This document shows positions 44,583-55,350 of a DNA stretch of 64,000 nt, piece after piece. Source of the stretch: Prorocentrum cordatum (lineage: Eukaryota > Sar > Dinophyceae > Prorocentrales > Prorocentraceae). The translations under genes were made by a program, and so were the position numbers. Position 1 is the first letter of the stretch. Each line of letters opens with the position of its first letter. Below the pieces are notes generated by a model that made no database searches, was not told the origin of the DNA, and saw only the letters and a program-made list of their open reading frames with translations. Where the stretch lies: NCBI GenBank assembly GCA_963575745.1, contig CAUYUJ010016066.1, positions 1 through 64,000 on the forward strand, in the 5' to 3' direction.

Positions 44583-44754
44583 ACAGTCAACCCGCATGGT
44601 AAGGATGCGCAACGTCCCGAGGTTACCCTTGCATCCTTCCTCTCCGGCCCCTCCTTGGCCGCTTTCGCTGGCCGCGCCCCGCTCGCAAAGTGTCGACATG
44701 GCATTCTAAGGCCCTTGCATCCTTGCCGCGCGTCCTTCTTGCACGGGTTGACTC
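44583..44754 (+). mobile_element. MITE, family F
   Basis: CAGTCAACCCGCATGGTAAG to TTCTTGCACGGGTTGACT. Confidence 0.8.
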
Positions 44755-44769
44755 TACTAGTGTGCTCTC

Positions 44770-44941
44770 ACAGTCAACCCGTCTCATAAGGACGCGCGAC
44801 AAGGGTGCATGGGCCTTGGAAGACCAGCTCGGAGCTTCCCGGGCGGGGCGCGGCCAACAAAAGAGCGGCCAGGCATGGACCGAGGAGGCGAGGATGCAGA
44901 GGGTACCCTTTGGAAGGCGGCCCGCCCTTGCCCCGCGGGTC
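44770..44941 (-). mobile_element. MITE, family F, inverted copy
   Basis: ACAGTCAACCCGTCTCATAAG then GGGGCGCGGCCAACAAAAGAG; opposite orientation to the neighbour at 44583. Confidence 0.75.
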
Positions 44942-45012
44942 GAGGAGGAGGAGGAGGAGGAGGAGGAGGAGGAGGAGGAGACTGCCTGTGGCCCACTCGT
45001 TCTCCCCCCGAG

Positions 45013-45164
45013 GTCCTCGCGGAGGCCGCCCGGCTGCTCGCCTTCGCGGGCGCGGAGCCCAGCAGCGTGGCGCTGCTCCGCGAGAGGCTGCTCGGCGGCG
45101 CGGGCGCCGGGGCCGCGCCGCAGGGCGCCCGGCCGGCGGCCTCGGCCCTCGTGGAGCTCGGGGG
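45013..45164 (+). CDS. M14 peptidase exon 4 of chain
   Basis: Begins GTC in phase 0 after CCCCCCGAG. The bases AGGTCC occur at both this acceptor and the previous donor. Encodes VLAEAARLLAFAGAEPSSVA and a Gly/Ala-rich stretch to SALVELG. The helix after the HxxE motif is expected here (GVQ|VLAEAARLL). The inferred donor is GC (GGGGG|GCGC) in phase 2. Confidence 0.7.
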
Positions 45165-45178
45165 GCGCTGTTGGTCTC

Positions 45179-45311
45179 GGCATCGCTCGGACGTGTGCGT
45201 TGTTTCCTCGGCGAGGACCATCGAGGAGCATCCTCGATCATTTGGCAAAACAAAAAAAAACACGCACGAAACCGAAAAAAACACAGGGAATGGACGTCCG
45301 AGCGATGGCCA
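45179..45311 (+). mobile_element. MITE, family D
   Basis: Starts 14 nt after the inferred end of M14 exon 4; TCGGCATCGCTCGGACG to CGTCCGAGCGATGGCC. Confidence 0.85.
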
Positions 45312-45364
45312 GTGGTTGGTCCATGGGCGAGGGCAGCACGACGAGGAAAAGGCGCGGATGCTGC

Positions 45365-45505
45365 CACCCTTCCCTCGTGTTCCCTTGCCTCGTGGGCCTC
45401 CCGGCAGGCCCTCGTCGCCACCGCCGGCTTCGCCTCGAGGCCCCAGGCAGAACGCACCCCGGGAGAGGTCTGGGGAGTAGCGGGGTATCGGTACCCTGTG
45501 GTTTT
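45365..45505 (+). mobile_element. MITE, family E
   Basis: GGCCCTCGTCGCCACCGCC and GAACGCACCCCGGGAGAGGT with right end GGTATCGGTACCCTGTGG. Confidence 0.65.
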
Positions 45506-45784
45506 CCCAGTTTTCGAGCCATGACATGACACGACGGAAGGTTGTTCGCTACGTTCAGCCTCTGGGCCCTTTACTGGGCCCCGAACACTGGTCCCAGGGA
45601 ATGGATCTAGACCTCTGGGGGCCGACGTCATGAGACAAAGTATCTTGGCGCCTTCGCGAAGGACCCAACCAGATGCAGCTGAGAGGGAGGAGGGCATCGT
45701 GAGGCAGGTGGGAGGGAGCCGCGGGTCTGGCAACAGGATTTTGGCGTGGATGGAGGGAAAGCGGACATTGGCGAGCGTGGAGGG

Positions 45785-45915
45785 AGAGGGGGAGGAGGAG
45801 GAGGAGGAGGAGGAGGAGGAGGAGGAGGAGGAGGAGGACGAGGAGGAGGAGGAGGAGGAGGAGGGGGAAGAGGAGGAGGAGGAGGAGGAGGAGGATGATA
45901 GGGGAGGAGGAGGAG
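45785..45915 (+). repeat. (GGA)n microsatellite
   Basis: Nearly pure GGA about 190 bp upstream of the SL-marked retrogene. Confidence 0.95.
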
Positions 45916-46102
45916 GTTGGCGTGGCGCCGACCCAAGAAATTCATGCGGACCTCCGAACGCATATGAGTAATTATGCACGTGTCGTTGGTCAACTAAGCG
46001 GAAGGGGTCCTGAGGGAAATTGGTCCTGAATTTGATCACGGAACCTTTCTTACCAGCTTCTCCAAGACGGGGCAGGAAGTACATGTACATGAATTCGCGT
46101 AG

Positions 46103-46124
46103 TCCGTAGCCATTTTGGCTCAAG
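46103..46124 (+). other. Intact 22-nt dinoflagellate spliced leader, relic in genomic DNA
   Basis: All 22 positions match the SL consensus (the ambiguous first base is T here), ending CCATTTTGGCTCAAG. It is followed by a 42-nt leader and the ATG at 46167. SLs are added to mRNA by trans-splicing, so a genomic SL joined to a gene body means the mRNA was copied back into DNA. It is not an SL RNA gene: the following bases read into the ORF leader. Confidence 0.95.
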
Positions 46125-48098
46125 GTCTGCGTGAATGTCTCCAGATCAGCACATCCTCGAAACGAGATGGCATCTGACACCATACAGGACTGCTTCGAGC
46201 GGCAGAGGGACGAGCTAATCGCCCTGAACGCCATGTACCCGGATCATTTCGTGGAGGAGGACATTGAGGGTGCTGTAGCCTTTCAAGTGCTTGCGGATGG
46301 CGCATTCCTGCGAGTCTCATTGCCAGCTCGCTACCCTCTCGTGCATCCGCACCTCCTGCTCTCATGTCCGGGTGGCAGCGCAACCGCGGTGGCAGCAGCG
46401 AAGAGCGAGTTGGAGCGCATGGCATGCGATGGCGTCGCCGCCGAGATGGAGTGCTGCGCGCAGCTCGTAGAGCGCTTCCTCGAGTTGGCCGAGGTCCTGC
46501 TGGCCCCACCAGACCAAGCTACCGACAGCACCGCTGAAGACGAGCTCGCAGTCGCTGCGGAGGCCGAGGGCCCAGTGAAGGACGATAGCGACTTGGTTAT
46601 CCCACAGCACATCAAAGACTTGGTGACAAACGTGCACAACAACAAGTGCAAGGTGTTCGTTGGCCGTCCTGACGCGAACCCGAAGGGTCGAGGCGGGAAG
46701 CCGACTTCGGGCCATCCGAGATGGGGCTGGGGCAATCCGTTTTCGATGGGCGGCGGAGCCAGCCGCGGATCAGTGATCCGGCAGTACAGAAATTGGATCA
46801 TGGCTGCCGAGAGGGCCGATCTCAGGACGGAGGCGAGGCGGGAGCTGCAGGGCAAGACGCTGGGGTGCTTCTGCGTGCCATTGAGCTGCCACGGCCACGT
46901 GCTCGCCCTGATTGCGAACACAGAGAGCGACGAAGAGCTTTTCCGTTATTTTCCGGAGGGGCGAGGCAAGTAATCGTCAAACCATATCACATCCGAGTGT
47001 GTTCACCCATTGTTTTTCCTTCACTTTCTTGCTTCCATCACCGCCTCTGGATCGTCTAGCACAGCTCGGTGCACTTGCCCAGTCTGACTCGGCATAGGCC
47101 GCTCCCTCCGAGCCTCCTTGCCTGGATGTCGCACCGCCGATCGAGCTCGGCCGGCAACGGTACGACGGCCTGCACGGTGCGCTCTTCATAGGGGAACGAA
47201 GAATGACATGATCATACAAACTCGGAGGTCCGCGCGGATTTTTCGGATCCGCGCAAGACCCCCCTGCCTGGCGCACGGAGCACGCCAGGGGCGGCGCCGG
47301 AGGCGCCACCAGGGGGGTCCAGCGCGGATCCGAGAAATCCCCGCGGACTTCCGAGTTTTTATGTTTATGTCATTCTTCGTTCCCCTACTTCAGTATCCGT
47401 GCGGCTCGGATGCAGAACAGAACAGACAGAGTGTACACGACTCCGCGTGGGCTTCGACAGGTGGGCAGGGCGCGGGTGCTCGTAGCACGCGGCTGGCCTC
47501 GCGGATGATTTGGAGGGGCCGTGTTCGCGCACGTCGCCGGGCGCGTACGTCTCTTTTGTGGGCTGCCCCCAGCTCTCGGGGCCCCCCCACGGGTCCAGGA
47601 AACGTCAAGAAAGCGGCCCGGGATGGTGATCGTCTTTTTATTCATTGCGCTGCCGATCGGCGCAGGACCCCCCCCCTTCCCCTCCCCCACCCCCCATGGA
47701 GTAGATCTTGGCTGTTTTTTGGCGCCTGTTTCGAGCGGGTGGGGTCTCCCCGAGAGGCAGCACTCTTGCAAACAGTCGCACTAAGCAGATGTCTGGAGCC
47801 AGACCCCCCCCCATCCCCTCCCCCCCCCCTTCCGCTCAATGCCGAAACGCTAATAAAAAAAACGCTCGCATGAAGAGTGGGTCCTGACGGAAGGCCCCAG
47901 GGTCTAGCATCCGTTTCCCGCAGGACCCGTTGCTCCAACGCCAGGGCGCCCGTTGTGAAACGCAGCACGCGCCGTGCTTGAGGCGTCCGTGCCGATGCGT
48001 GGCGTGCTGGCTCGGCGCATCGGGCCACGTTTTGCGCGAACGCCTCGCGTCTGACCTGCGTGTGCAGCCCAGGTTGTCCGTGCCATCGCGCCACGGGT

Positions 48099-48216
<118 letters not shown>

Positions 48217-49546
48217 TGGGTGTGGGTGTGTGTGTGTGTGCAGAACAACGGTGCGTCACGCAGCAGCGCCCTGGGCGAGGATTGCCAGGCCTGATCGTGG
48301 TCACCGCCGTCGCCAACACTTCTGTGTGAAATCTCCCCCCGCGTCCGAAACGTCTGTGATTAACAGTTCTCACGCTTTTGTGTCTGAACCCTCGCCACCT
48401 GGCACTACAGCCCCCCAGTGGGCGGGGTTAGAGGGACAATCTCTTCGAAAGGCCCCTGGCCTAGGAGGAGGAACGTGTCAGTCTCAGGCGGGACTTTCGC
48501 TCACCAGCTCCCACCCTGGGCCACCATGGCAGAGTGATTGCCTGTTTTTGCTTGCCATGCGGACGATTACCACCACCACGGCGATGACGACGACGACAAC
48601 GACGGGAATTCATTTTCAAGGCCTTCAGCAGATCTTTCTAGGGTCCCTCTTGGAGGCTTCCGGGGCCCCCCTGGGGCTCTCTTGGGTCCCTCTTGGAGTC
48701 TTTGGGGCCATCTTGGAAGCCATTGGTCAAAGGATGGGGGGTACTGAAGTAGTGCCCCCCCCGGTCTGCGACCGATTTCTTTGGTCCCTCTTGGGCTGCT
48801 CTTGGGGCGCCGACGACGCCGACGCCGATGCCGACGCCGACGCTGACGTCGAGGACGACGACGACCCCGCCGCCGGCGCCACCGACGACGACGACAACAA
48901 CAACGAAGTCAACCATCAAGGCCTTCAGCAGGTGTTTGGCTCTATGAGCGTCCCAGAGGCATCTTAGGGCCCTCTAGAGGCCCTTTCGGAGGTCTCTGCG
49001 GCCTTCATAGGGCTCTCTTGGGTCCCTCTTCGAGGCTTTGGCAACTCCCTTGGGGCCTATTAGGAAGCCATCGGCCAAAGCATGTGGGGTACTCAAGGGG
49101 CCGTCTTGGGCCGCTCTTTGGGCCCTCTTGGGCGCCAGTGGGGCCATCCTGGGGCCCTCTTGGGCCATCTTGGAGCCATCTTGAGGCCTCAAGAGCCCAT
49201 CCGAAGCGATCAGGCGAGAAAGCCAAACACATTGAGCAGCACATCGATTTTGACTGATCTTCTCAGATGCTTGCCTGTGGGATGCCTCCTCGAAAGGCTC
49301 GGAGGGCACTTTGGGCCGTCCTGTGGCGATCTTGAGGGCTCCCGGAGGCGTGCAGGAGACTATCACTACTTCCGTGACCATTTTGGGATATCTTGAGCGA
49401 TCTAGGAGGCCATCTCGAGCTCTCTGGGGCCCTCTAGGAGACCATAGGGGCAGACCCAGGGGGAGGGGGATTGGGACGGGGACCCCCCTCCCCGAAGGGG
49501 AACAACGCGGTCAGCAGACCGAGCTCCTTGGACAGCTCACGCCCAG

Positions 49547-49729
49547 AGGGCCGGGGGGCGTCTTGGACTCGCGCTGCGCACCCCTCGAGGAGCGTGAGCT
49601 GGCCTACCTCGCGCGATGGAGGTCGGCATGGCTCCTGCCCTTTGCGAACCCGCACGGCTACTTCCACGACACCCGGGAGGAGCTCGCCGTCGACCCGAAC
49701 CGCGACGCGCCGTACGGGAACACGCACAG
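49547..49729 (+). CDS. M14 peptidase exon 5 of chain: DPNRD motif
   Basis: Starts after GCCCAG in phase 2, matching exon 4. Encodes VLDSRCAPLEERELAYLARW, then WLLPFANPHGYFHDTR and LAVDPNRDAPYGNTH. PFANPHGY is the usual strand and turn before the substrate-binding Asn-Arg pair, here DPNRD. It ends inside ACAGGACC, which recurs at the next acceptor, so a GA donor is inferred. Confidence 0.8.
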
Positions 49730-49970
49730 GACCTCGGCAGCGGCTCTAGGGGAGCCTGGCATGTCCTCGGGATGTAGACTTTCGCAGGCACTCGCGTGCG
49801 CCAGCGTCTGGCAATCAGTGGGCAAGGGCCGATCTGTCGTCGACTCGCATCGACATAGCGTCGATTCGTGTCGATTTAGCGTCAATTAGTGTCGGCGAGC
49901 GTCGACTAGTGCTGATTCGCAAGAGCCAGCAAGATGGTATGGGAGTCTCCCATACGACGCCGCAGAACAG
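49730..49970 (+). other. Inferred 241-bp GA-AG intron with a TAGCGTCGA array
   Basis: ACAGGACC spans both splice sites; cutting before GACC at both keeps the frame and needs a GA donor. The interior holds TAGCGTCGATT-type repeats at about 49845-49915, and a longer related array lies at 40290-40425. Confidence 0.6.
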
Positions 49971-50198
49971 GACCAAATCCGGGCTCACGTGCCTGCAGAC
50001 GTTCACGACGCGCACGCTGCACGCGCTCCTCAGCTCCCACCTCTTCCACAACCTCGTCAACTTCCACGCTGGGACGCGGGCGATGGTCTACCCGTTTGGG
50101 GGCCCGAACCACCTCCTGCTGCACCCCAACGGCACGCAGGCCCAGCGCCCTGCCTACGACGGCACTCGCCAGGAAGCCCACCCCAGCGTCGAGGAAGA
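49971..50198 (+). CDS. M14 peptidase exon 6 of chain: third zinc ligand
   Basis: Encodes TKSGLTCLQTFTTRTLHALL, then FHNLVNFHAGTRAMVYPFGG and PNHLLLHPNG. The His in NFHAG is the third zinc ligand (T/NFHG-type motif), and YPFGGPNH is the loop that follows it in this family. The 3' border is uncertain; a GA donor after GAAGA would be in phase with the next exon. Confidence 0.8.
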
Positions 50199-50214
50199 GA
50201 GTCACGTGCGCAGA

Positions 50215-50365
50215 CAGCAACCTCCGGAGAGCCCCGCGCGGACTTTTGGGGTCGGCGCCGGAGCCTCACAGCCCTTGAGCGCGTCGGGCGCGGCGGGCGG
50301 GCGCGCGCCGCCAGGGGCGCCCGGTGCCGATCCAAGGAATCCGCGTGCGCAATTTCGGATGATAG
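50215..50365 (+). mobile_element. GC-rich fold-back element, family A
   Basis: GAGCCCCGCGCGGACTTTTGG to GGAATCCGCGTGCGCAATTTCGG arms around GGCGCCGGAG...CCAGGGGCGCC. It lies in the intron after exon 6. Confidence 0.65.
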
Positions 50366-50397
50366 GCATTGCTTCCGCCGCCAGTACCAGGGGTGGG

Positions 50398-50490
50398 GGG
50401 AGGAGGAGGAGGAGGAGGAGGAGGAGGAGGAGGAGGAGGAGGAGGAGGAGGAGGAGGAAAAGGGAAAGGAGGAGGAGGAGGAGGAGGAGG
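50398..50490 (+). repeat. (GGA)n microsatellite
   Basis: In the intron after exon 6. Confidence 0.95.
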
Positions 50491-50596
50491 GCCGCCTCAT
50501 TCTTCCTTTCTCCCAGGTGTCCTGCGTGTGCTGGTGGTGATGGAAGCTCTGCCCAGCATCGAACGTTGATGTCTGTGCTGGCCTTTCCTCCTCCAG

Positions 50597-50786
50597 CGGC
50601 AAGCCCGGCGACGAGGCGCCGGCGGGCAGGGATCAGCTCGTCGCGCAGCTGCTCGGCGAGGACGCTGCTTCGGCGGACGGCGCGGGCACAGCAGAGGCCT
50701 CGCTGCACGCGGGCCAGGTCGAGACGGCGGGTGACTCGGGGACCGGCGTCGGGGCGCACGCGCCCGACTGGGTGGCCCTGCGACAG
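50597..50786 (+). CDS. M14 peptidase exon 7 of chain (insert region)
   Basis: Follows a good acceptor (TTTCCTCCTCCAG). Encodes GKPGDEAPAGRDQLVAQLLG, an Ala/Gly/Asp-rich low-complexity stretch, and HAPDWVALRQ. Third positions are nearly all G/C. Most M14 proteins are shorter between the third zinc ligand and the next conserved block, so exons 7-10 may be a family-specific insert, or part of them may belong elsewhere. Confidence 0.5.
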
Positions 50787-50990
50787 GCCTTCAAGAAGAG
50801 GAGCTGCACACTCGCACAGCTGCGAGGCTTCCCCAGGATCTCTTTCGGATCGGCTCGGGGGCCCCCTGGCGGCGGGAGCCTCCGGCGCCGCGCTCCCTGT
50901 TGCGCTGGAGGGGGGTGCAGTGCCGATCCGAGAACATCCGCGCGGAGCTCCGAAAGCTTCTGTCCGTGGATGTCTTCTTTTCCTCCTGAG
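50787..50990 (+). mobile_element. Family A fold-back element forming almost an entire inferred intron
   Basis: 204 bp from GCCTTCAAGAAGAGG to TCTTCTTTTCCTCCTGAG. Arms TCTCTTTCGGATCGGCTCGG and GTGCCGATCCGAGAACATCC surround a GGCGGGAGCCTCCGGCGCCG core. Exon 7 ends and exon 8 starts in phase 0 exactly at its borders, with a GC donor and an AG acceptor. Confidence 0.65.
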
Positions 50991-51077
50991 GTCGCCAGGC
51001 GCATGCAGCTCGCCGCGGGCGGCTACGTGGAGCACGCCTGCATGAGCGCCGGCGACCGTGTGCAGCTGGCCCTCGGG
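50991..51077 (+). CDS. M14 peptidase exon 8 of chain (insert region)
   Basis: Phase 0 after CCTCCTGAG; encodes VARRMQLAAGGYVEHACMSA then GDRVQLALG. Third positions are almost all G/C. The 3' border is approximate. Confidence 0.45.
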
Positions 51078-51120
51078 CGTTGCTTAGTGGGGGGGGGCGA
51101 TCAATGGAGGGGTGAAGAAT

Positions 51121-51195
51121 GGAGCACCTCTGGTGCACCTGGGCCCTGAAGGGGCCCCCTGGGGCCCAACATGTGCACCAGAGGCGCACTGTTAT
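51121..51195 (+). repeat. Hairpin sequence
   Basis: CACCTCTGGTGCACCTGGG faces CCCAACATGTGCACCAGAGG in the inferred intron between exons 8 and 9. Confidence 0.7.
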
Positions 51196-51422
51196 TCACG
51201 CCACCGCTTCCTGAGATCCGACGTTGCCAAAAAACCATGCAGACCCGCGAAAGCCACGTCTGTAGCCCTGGACCCCATCTCTCTGCTGTATATGTTTTCG
51301 AGCCGGATCGACCGGTGATGGTCCTGGGGGCCCGAAGCCTTGCGAGAGCGCCCGGTGTGACGAGATATCGCCACGCCCAGATGTTTGGGGTCTCTCGCCA
51401 CCCACCGTGTGCAACCTGCAAG

Positions 51423-51556
51423 GCCCGCCAGGCCGGGCCGGCCGGGCCGTGCGGGAGGGTCGAGCAGAGCGCCTGCCCCGGCATGAACGCGATGGTCAGC
51501 TTCGGCGACGGGCAGCAGGTGCACATGTTCGAGGAGCTGCGCCGCTGCCCCGAGGG
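51423..51556 (+). CDS. M14 peptidase exon 9 of chain (insert region)
   Basis: After CCTGCAAG it encodes ARQAGPAGPCGRVEQSACPG then MNAMVSFGDGQQVHMFEELR. High G/C third positions. No known motif; membership in the chain rests on strand and order. Confidence 0.4.
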
Positions 51557-51864
51557 AGAGGAGGCTCGGCGGATGCAAAAAGGGCGTGGTCACGACGGGA
51601 TGGGTGCTTTGCGAGCTGCGTCGTCGGGGCTCCTGTCGGGTTATCGCCAGGAGCCCGGTTCAGGGGAGCCGGGTAGTGATTGGCCCCTGCAGGAAGCCCC
51701 AAATAAGGATTGGAGTCGCTGGACCAGGTTTGCCGTAGCTGATGCTTTTCGGGTTACGGCAGTTCCAGTCAGTGGAATGGGACGGGGGGGCGCCCCCTGC
51801 CCCTGGTGCACATCACTCAACCGGGTCCCACGAAGCCCAGTTCTGCCAGCGCCCGATTTTGAGG

Positions 51865-52060
51865 AACAGAGAGTTGCGCAGCCATCTGTAAGCTTTGGAG
51901 GCCCGCGCGGACTTCTCGGATCGGCGCGGGGCTCCCGCTGGCGGCGCCTCCAGCGCCGCCCCTGGCGCGCTCCGCGCGCCAGGGAGGGTGGCCCAGCGCC
52001 GGTCCAGGGAAATCAGCTCGGACCTCCGGAAGCTTCTGTTGATGCCATGCTCCGCTGCGC
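51865..52060 (+). mobile_element. GC-rich fold-back element, family A
   Basis: TTTGGAGGCCCGCGCGGACTTC to CTCGGACCTCCGGAAGCTTC arms around GGCGCCTCCAGCGCC. Confidence 0.75.
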
Positions 52061-52130
52061 CAGCTGGGGCCATGGGGGGCACCACGTTGCCCTCGTCGGG
52101 GCGCGGCGGAGAGCTCCGTCGACGTCCTCC

Positions 52131-53010
52131 GAGAGGCCAAACGCGAGTATACTCGAAGAACAAAAAAACGCCATGAACACAAGCTTTCGGAGCTCCGCGC
52201 GGATTTCATGAATCTGCGCTGCGCCCCCCACCACGTGGCCCTCGTCGGGCCTCGTCGGGGCGCGGCGGAGAGCTCCGTCGACGTCCTCGCCCGGCCCAGA
52301 CATCCGACGCCCCGGTGTGTTCGGAGCACGTGCCCCTGACCTCTCGACCATTTCCTGGGGGACCGTTTGGTTTCATCCTGAGCCGTTTTTCAGGCGGTCC
52401 CAAGGCCCAGGGAGAGCCCCGAGAGGCCAAACGCGAGTATACTCGAAGAAAAAAAAAAGCCATGAACACTAACTTTCGGAGCTCCGCGCGGATTTCATGA
52501 ATCTGCGCTGCGCCCCCCACCACGTGGCCCTCGTCGGGCCTCGTCGGGGCGCGGCGGAGAGCTCCGTCGACGTCCTCGCCCGGCCCAGACATCCGACGCC
52601 CCGGTGTGTTCGGAGCACGTGCCCCTGACCTCTCGACCATTTCCTGGGGGACCGTTTGGTTTCATCCTGAGCCGTTTTTCAGGCGGTCCCAAGGCCCAGG
52701 GAGAGCCCCGAGAGGCCAAACGCGAGTATACTCGAAGAAAAAAAAAAGCCATGAACACAAACTTTCAGAGCTCCGCGCGTATTTCATGAATCTGCGCTGC
52801 GCCCCCCACCACGTGGCCCTCGTCGGGCCTCGTCGGGGCGCGGCGGAGAGCTCTGTCGACGTTCTCGCCCGGCCCAGATATCCGACGTGCCGATTTGTTC
52901 GGGGCACGGGCCCCCGACCTTTCGACCACTTCCCGGGGGACCGTTTTTTGCATCCCGAGCTGTTTTTCTGGCAGTCCTGAGGCCTGAAGGGGGGTCCCGA
53001 GAGTCTGAAA
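52131..53010 (+). repeat. 289-bp tandem repeat, three copies plus a partial
   Basis: GAGAGGCCAAACGCGAG starts copies at 52131, 52421 and 52710; a diverged start (GAGAGTCTGAAAACGAG) is at 52999. Copies 1 and 2 are nearly identical, copy 3 slightly diverged. Each unit holds the left arm of a family A element and a family K-like stretch. Confidence 0.95.
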
Positions 53011-53034
53011 ACGAGTGCATTCGAAGAAGAAGAA

Positions 53035-53265
53035 GAAACAGAGAAGAAACAGAGAAAAAATAATAATAAGAAGAAGAAGAAGAATAATAATAATCGCTGT
53101 CAACAGGAACTTTCGAAGCTCCGCGCGGCTTGCTTGGATCTGCGCTAGGCCCCCCTGGCGGCGCCTCCGGCGCCGCCCCTGGCACGCTCCGCGCGCCAGG
53201 GAGGGGGGTCCAGCGCAGATCCAAGAAGTCCGCGCGGATCGCCGAGAGTTTCTCTTTATGTTGTT
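53035..53265 (+). mobile_element. GC-rich fold-back element, family A, complete copy
   Basis: Preceded by a GAAGAA/AATAAT purine tract. Arms CTTGGATCTGCGCTAGGCCC and CCAGCGCAGATCCAAG surround GGCGCCTCCGGCGCC and CTGGCACGCTCCGCGCGCCAG. Confidence 0.85.
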
Positions 53266-53539
53266 TGAAACCAAATTTGTTTGTTTCGAGACGCCGAATT
53301 TCTGAGGCCCCCCAGGGTGCGGGTTGCCACCCGCACCCTCTGCAGATCCGCCCCCTTCCAGGAGCGAAAGAAGGACGTACCCGTACATGAATCCACGCTG
53401 GTTTCGAGAGTACGCATTGCCCGAATGTTCGTATCACGCGGCCAGTCTCGCGGATCGAGGGGCCGTGCTCATGTACATGGCTGGGCGCGTAGCATCTTTG
53501 TGGGCTCCCTGCCCTTTCTTCCCCGGGCCGACCCGAGAG

Positions 53540-53630
53540 GCGAGCGCCGAGGCCCGCCAAGGCCCCGAGCAGGACGTCATGTGGTACCGGTCGGTCAGCG
53601 AGCACTCCACCGACATCTCGGGGGCGCCCA
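53540..53630 (+). CDS. M14 peptidase exon 10 of chain (tentative)
   Basis: The frame ASAEARQGPEQDVMWYRSVS then EHSTDISG has high G/C third positions. The 3' bases (GACATCTCGGGGGCG) are shared with repeats at about 54125 and 54250, so the end of the exon is doubtful. Confidence 0.3.
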
Positions 53631-53654
53631 GGGGGGTGTTTGCTCGAGGCCAGA

Positions 53655-53815
53655 GGGGGAAAAGGTACCTATACCGCTACCCCTCCCTAGTTTTCTTTTT
53701 TGGGGGGGGGGGCGCCTGGGAGGCCCTCGTCGCCACCGCTGGACTCGCTTCGAAATTCTGGTCAGAACGCACCCCAGGACCGGGGAAAAGCGGTATCTGT
53801 ACCTTCTGGTCTCCC
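53655..53815 (+). mobile_element. MITE, family E (GGTACC ... GGTATC)
   Basis: GAAAAGGTACCTATACCGCT on the left faces AGCGGTATCTGTACCTTCTG on the right. The inner phrase GAGGCCCTCGTCGCCACCGC is shared with copies at 38992, 45365 and 62805. Confidence 0.75.
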
Positions 53816-53834
53816 CAGAGCGCTCAGGAGTTGA

Positions 53835-53960
53835 AGAGGACAAATAGCCATAAACACAAATGTTTGGCGCTCCGCGCGGATTTGTTGGAGCGGCGCTGGG
53901 ACCTCCCTTGCGGCGCCTCCCCAGGCGCGGGGCGCGGATCCAAGCAGCAATTCATGCTTA
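53835..53960 (+). mobile_element. GC-rich fold-back element, family A (partial)
   Basis: AGCCATAAACACAAATGTTTGGCGC left end with a shortened right arm. Confidence 0.6.
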
Positions 53961-53979
53961 TGGCGTTGTTCCCTTGGGT

Positions 53980-54310
53980 CTTGGGTCTGAGGGTGGTGGG
54001 TCTGAGGGTGGTGGGTCTTGGGTCTGAGGGTGGCGGGGGGCGGATCAGAGGAGGAGCAGACACGTGTCGCTGCCCTCCCCTCGGCGCCACGGCGGGGGTC
54101 GCCCCGCACTCCTGGTCAGAAGGAGCTCCCGACATCCTGGGGCCGTCCGGGAGGGTCTCTGTTCGAGGGTGGACGGGCCGGGGCAGGGGAGGAGCACACG
54201 TGCACATATCGCTGCCCTTCCCTCAGGGTTCGCCCCGAACTCCCTCCTGGTCAGAAGGCTCCCTGGACATCGCGGGGGCGCACCAGGGGAGGAACAGTGC
54301 TCGGCATAAC
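53980..54310 (+). repeat. Short tandem and dispersed repeats
   Basis: TCTGAGGGTGGTGGG units (53985-54045), then three related ~60-bp segments (one at 53610) sharing TCAGAAGG/GACATC phrases. Confidence 0.6.
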
Positions 54311-54683
54311 CACCGCTTCCTTGAGCTTCTCGCGGGCTGCTTGGATCGGCGCTGGGCCCTCCTCTCTCGGCTCCCCCCTCCCCTCGTCCGCGCGCGTGCT
54401 CGCGAGCGGCGGCCGTATCCATAGGCACGCCCTCGCGGTCTGGACTCCGGGGCGCCGTCCTGGATGCGCTCCGCGCGGGGCGCACGGACCGCGGGGCCGC
54501 GGAGTCGGGTATGTGTGCTTCGCTCGGCGGCGAGCGAGGGGGGGGAGGCGAGACGGAGGGGGCATTCTCAGAAGGCTCGGGACCCCCGCGGCCTTCTGAG
54601 AAGCTGCCCGAGCCTCCCCCGAAGACAAGCAGAGACTTCTCCGAGGGCGCTATGGGCTTCTGAGAAGCCCCGCCGCCTTCTGC

Positions 54684-54955
54684 GTAATGGAGGATGATGA
54701 TGACAAAAGCACGGAGGTCGTGTTCACGCGGCGGCGCCCGGGATAATGATTAGAAACAACCGGCCCCAGGCTGGGAAACTATTTTTTTTTATCGTCCCCC
54801 CCCCCCGCCGTCCTCGGGCGCGCGCCCCCCCCGGTAACGAAACACCGCACAGGCGAGCCCTGCTTCTGAGCGTTCCCCCCCGGTGTGGGAAACTATTTTT
54901 TCAATCGTTCCCCCCCCCTTTTTTTCTTAATCGTTATCCCACATTCGGCCTTCTC
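54684..54955 (+). mobile_element. MITE-like element, family H copy 2
   Basis: GTAATGGAGGATGATGATGA start, GGGAAACTATTTTTTC interior, TTAATCGTTATCCCACATT end; homologous to 12268-12473 with a C-rich insertion. Confidence 0.65.
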
Positions 54956-55064
54956 CTACCGATGGCTTCCCCGCGCGCGCCGCCGGCTCGCCCACGACGT
55001 GCCGCGGGCTGCGGCGTGCGCGGGCCCCCCACCCCCCCTCTGCCTGCAACGCCCCTCGGCGGCG

Positions 55065-55183
55065 CGCCGGGGCATCTACTGGGTCTCGGGGGACATCATG
55101 GACTGGTCCTACGCGGGCGCCTGGGAGGGGCGCGGCGACGGCCGCGCGCCCGCGTGCCCCGGCACGGACCCCGAGCGCCTCAG
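55065..55183 (+). CDS. M14 peptidase exon 11 of chain
   Basis: Encodes RRGIYWVSGDIMDWSYAGAW then CPGTDPERLR. It corresponds to the GGxxDWxYAxSW...C block of M14 proteins, after the third zinc ligand. The 3' end is CTCAG|GCATC (GC donor, phase 2), which joins in phase to exon 12, and CAGG is repeated at both sites. No AG occurs in roughly 100 nt upstream of the conserved part, so the 5' border is unresolved. Confidence 0.65.
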
Positions 55184-55317
55184 GCATCGGGCAGGGAAGC
55201 GGGAGCGAGCCTCACCCTGTCGGAAGCAATCAGCCCCCCCGTCCGTCTTGTTCGGCGGAAGGTGCAGCGCTTGCGGCACCGGGGCCGGGGCGGAAGCGGT
55301 GATGGTCCGCCGCAGCG

Positions 55318-55350
55318 TCCTCCTCCTCCTCCTCCTCCTCCTCCTCCTCC
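55318..55350 (+). repeat. (CCT)n microsatellite
   Basis: Pure CCT, followed by a CTCGCCTCGTCCGCCTGGAG duplication. Confidence 0.85.
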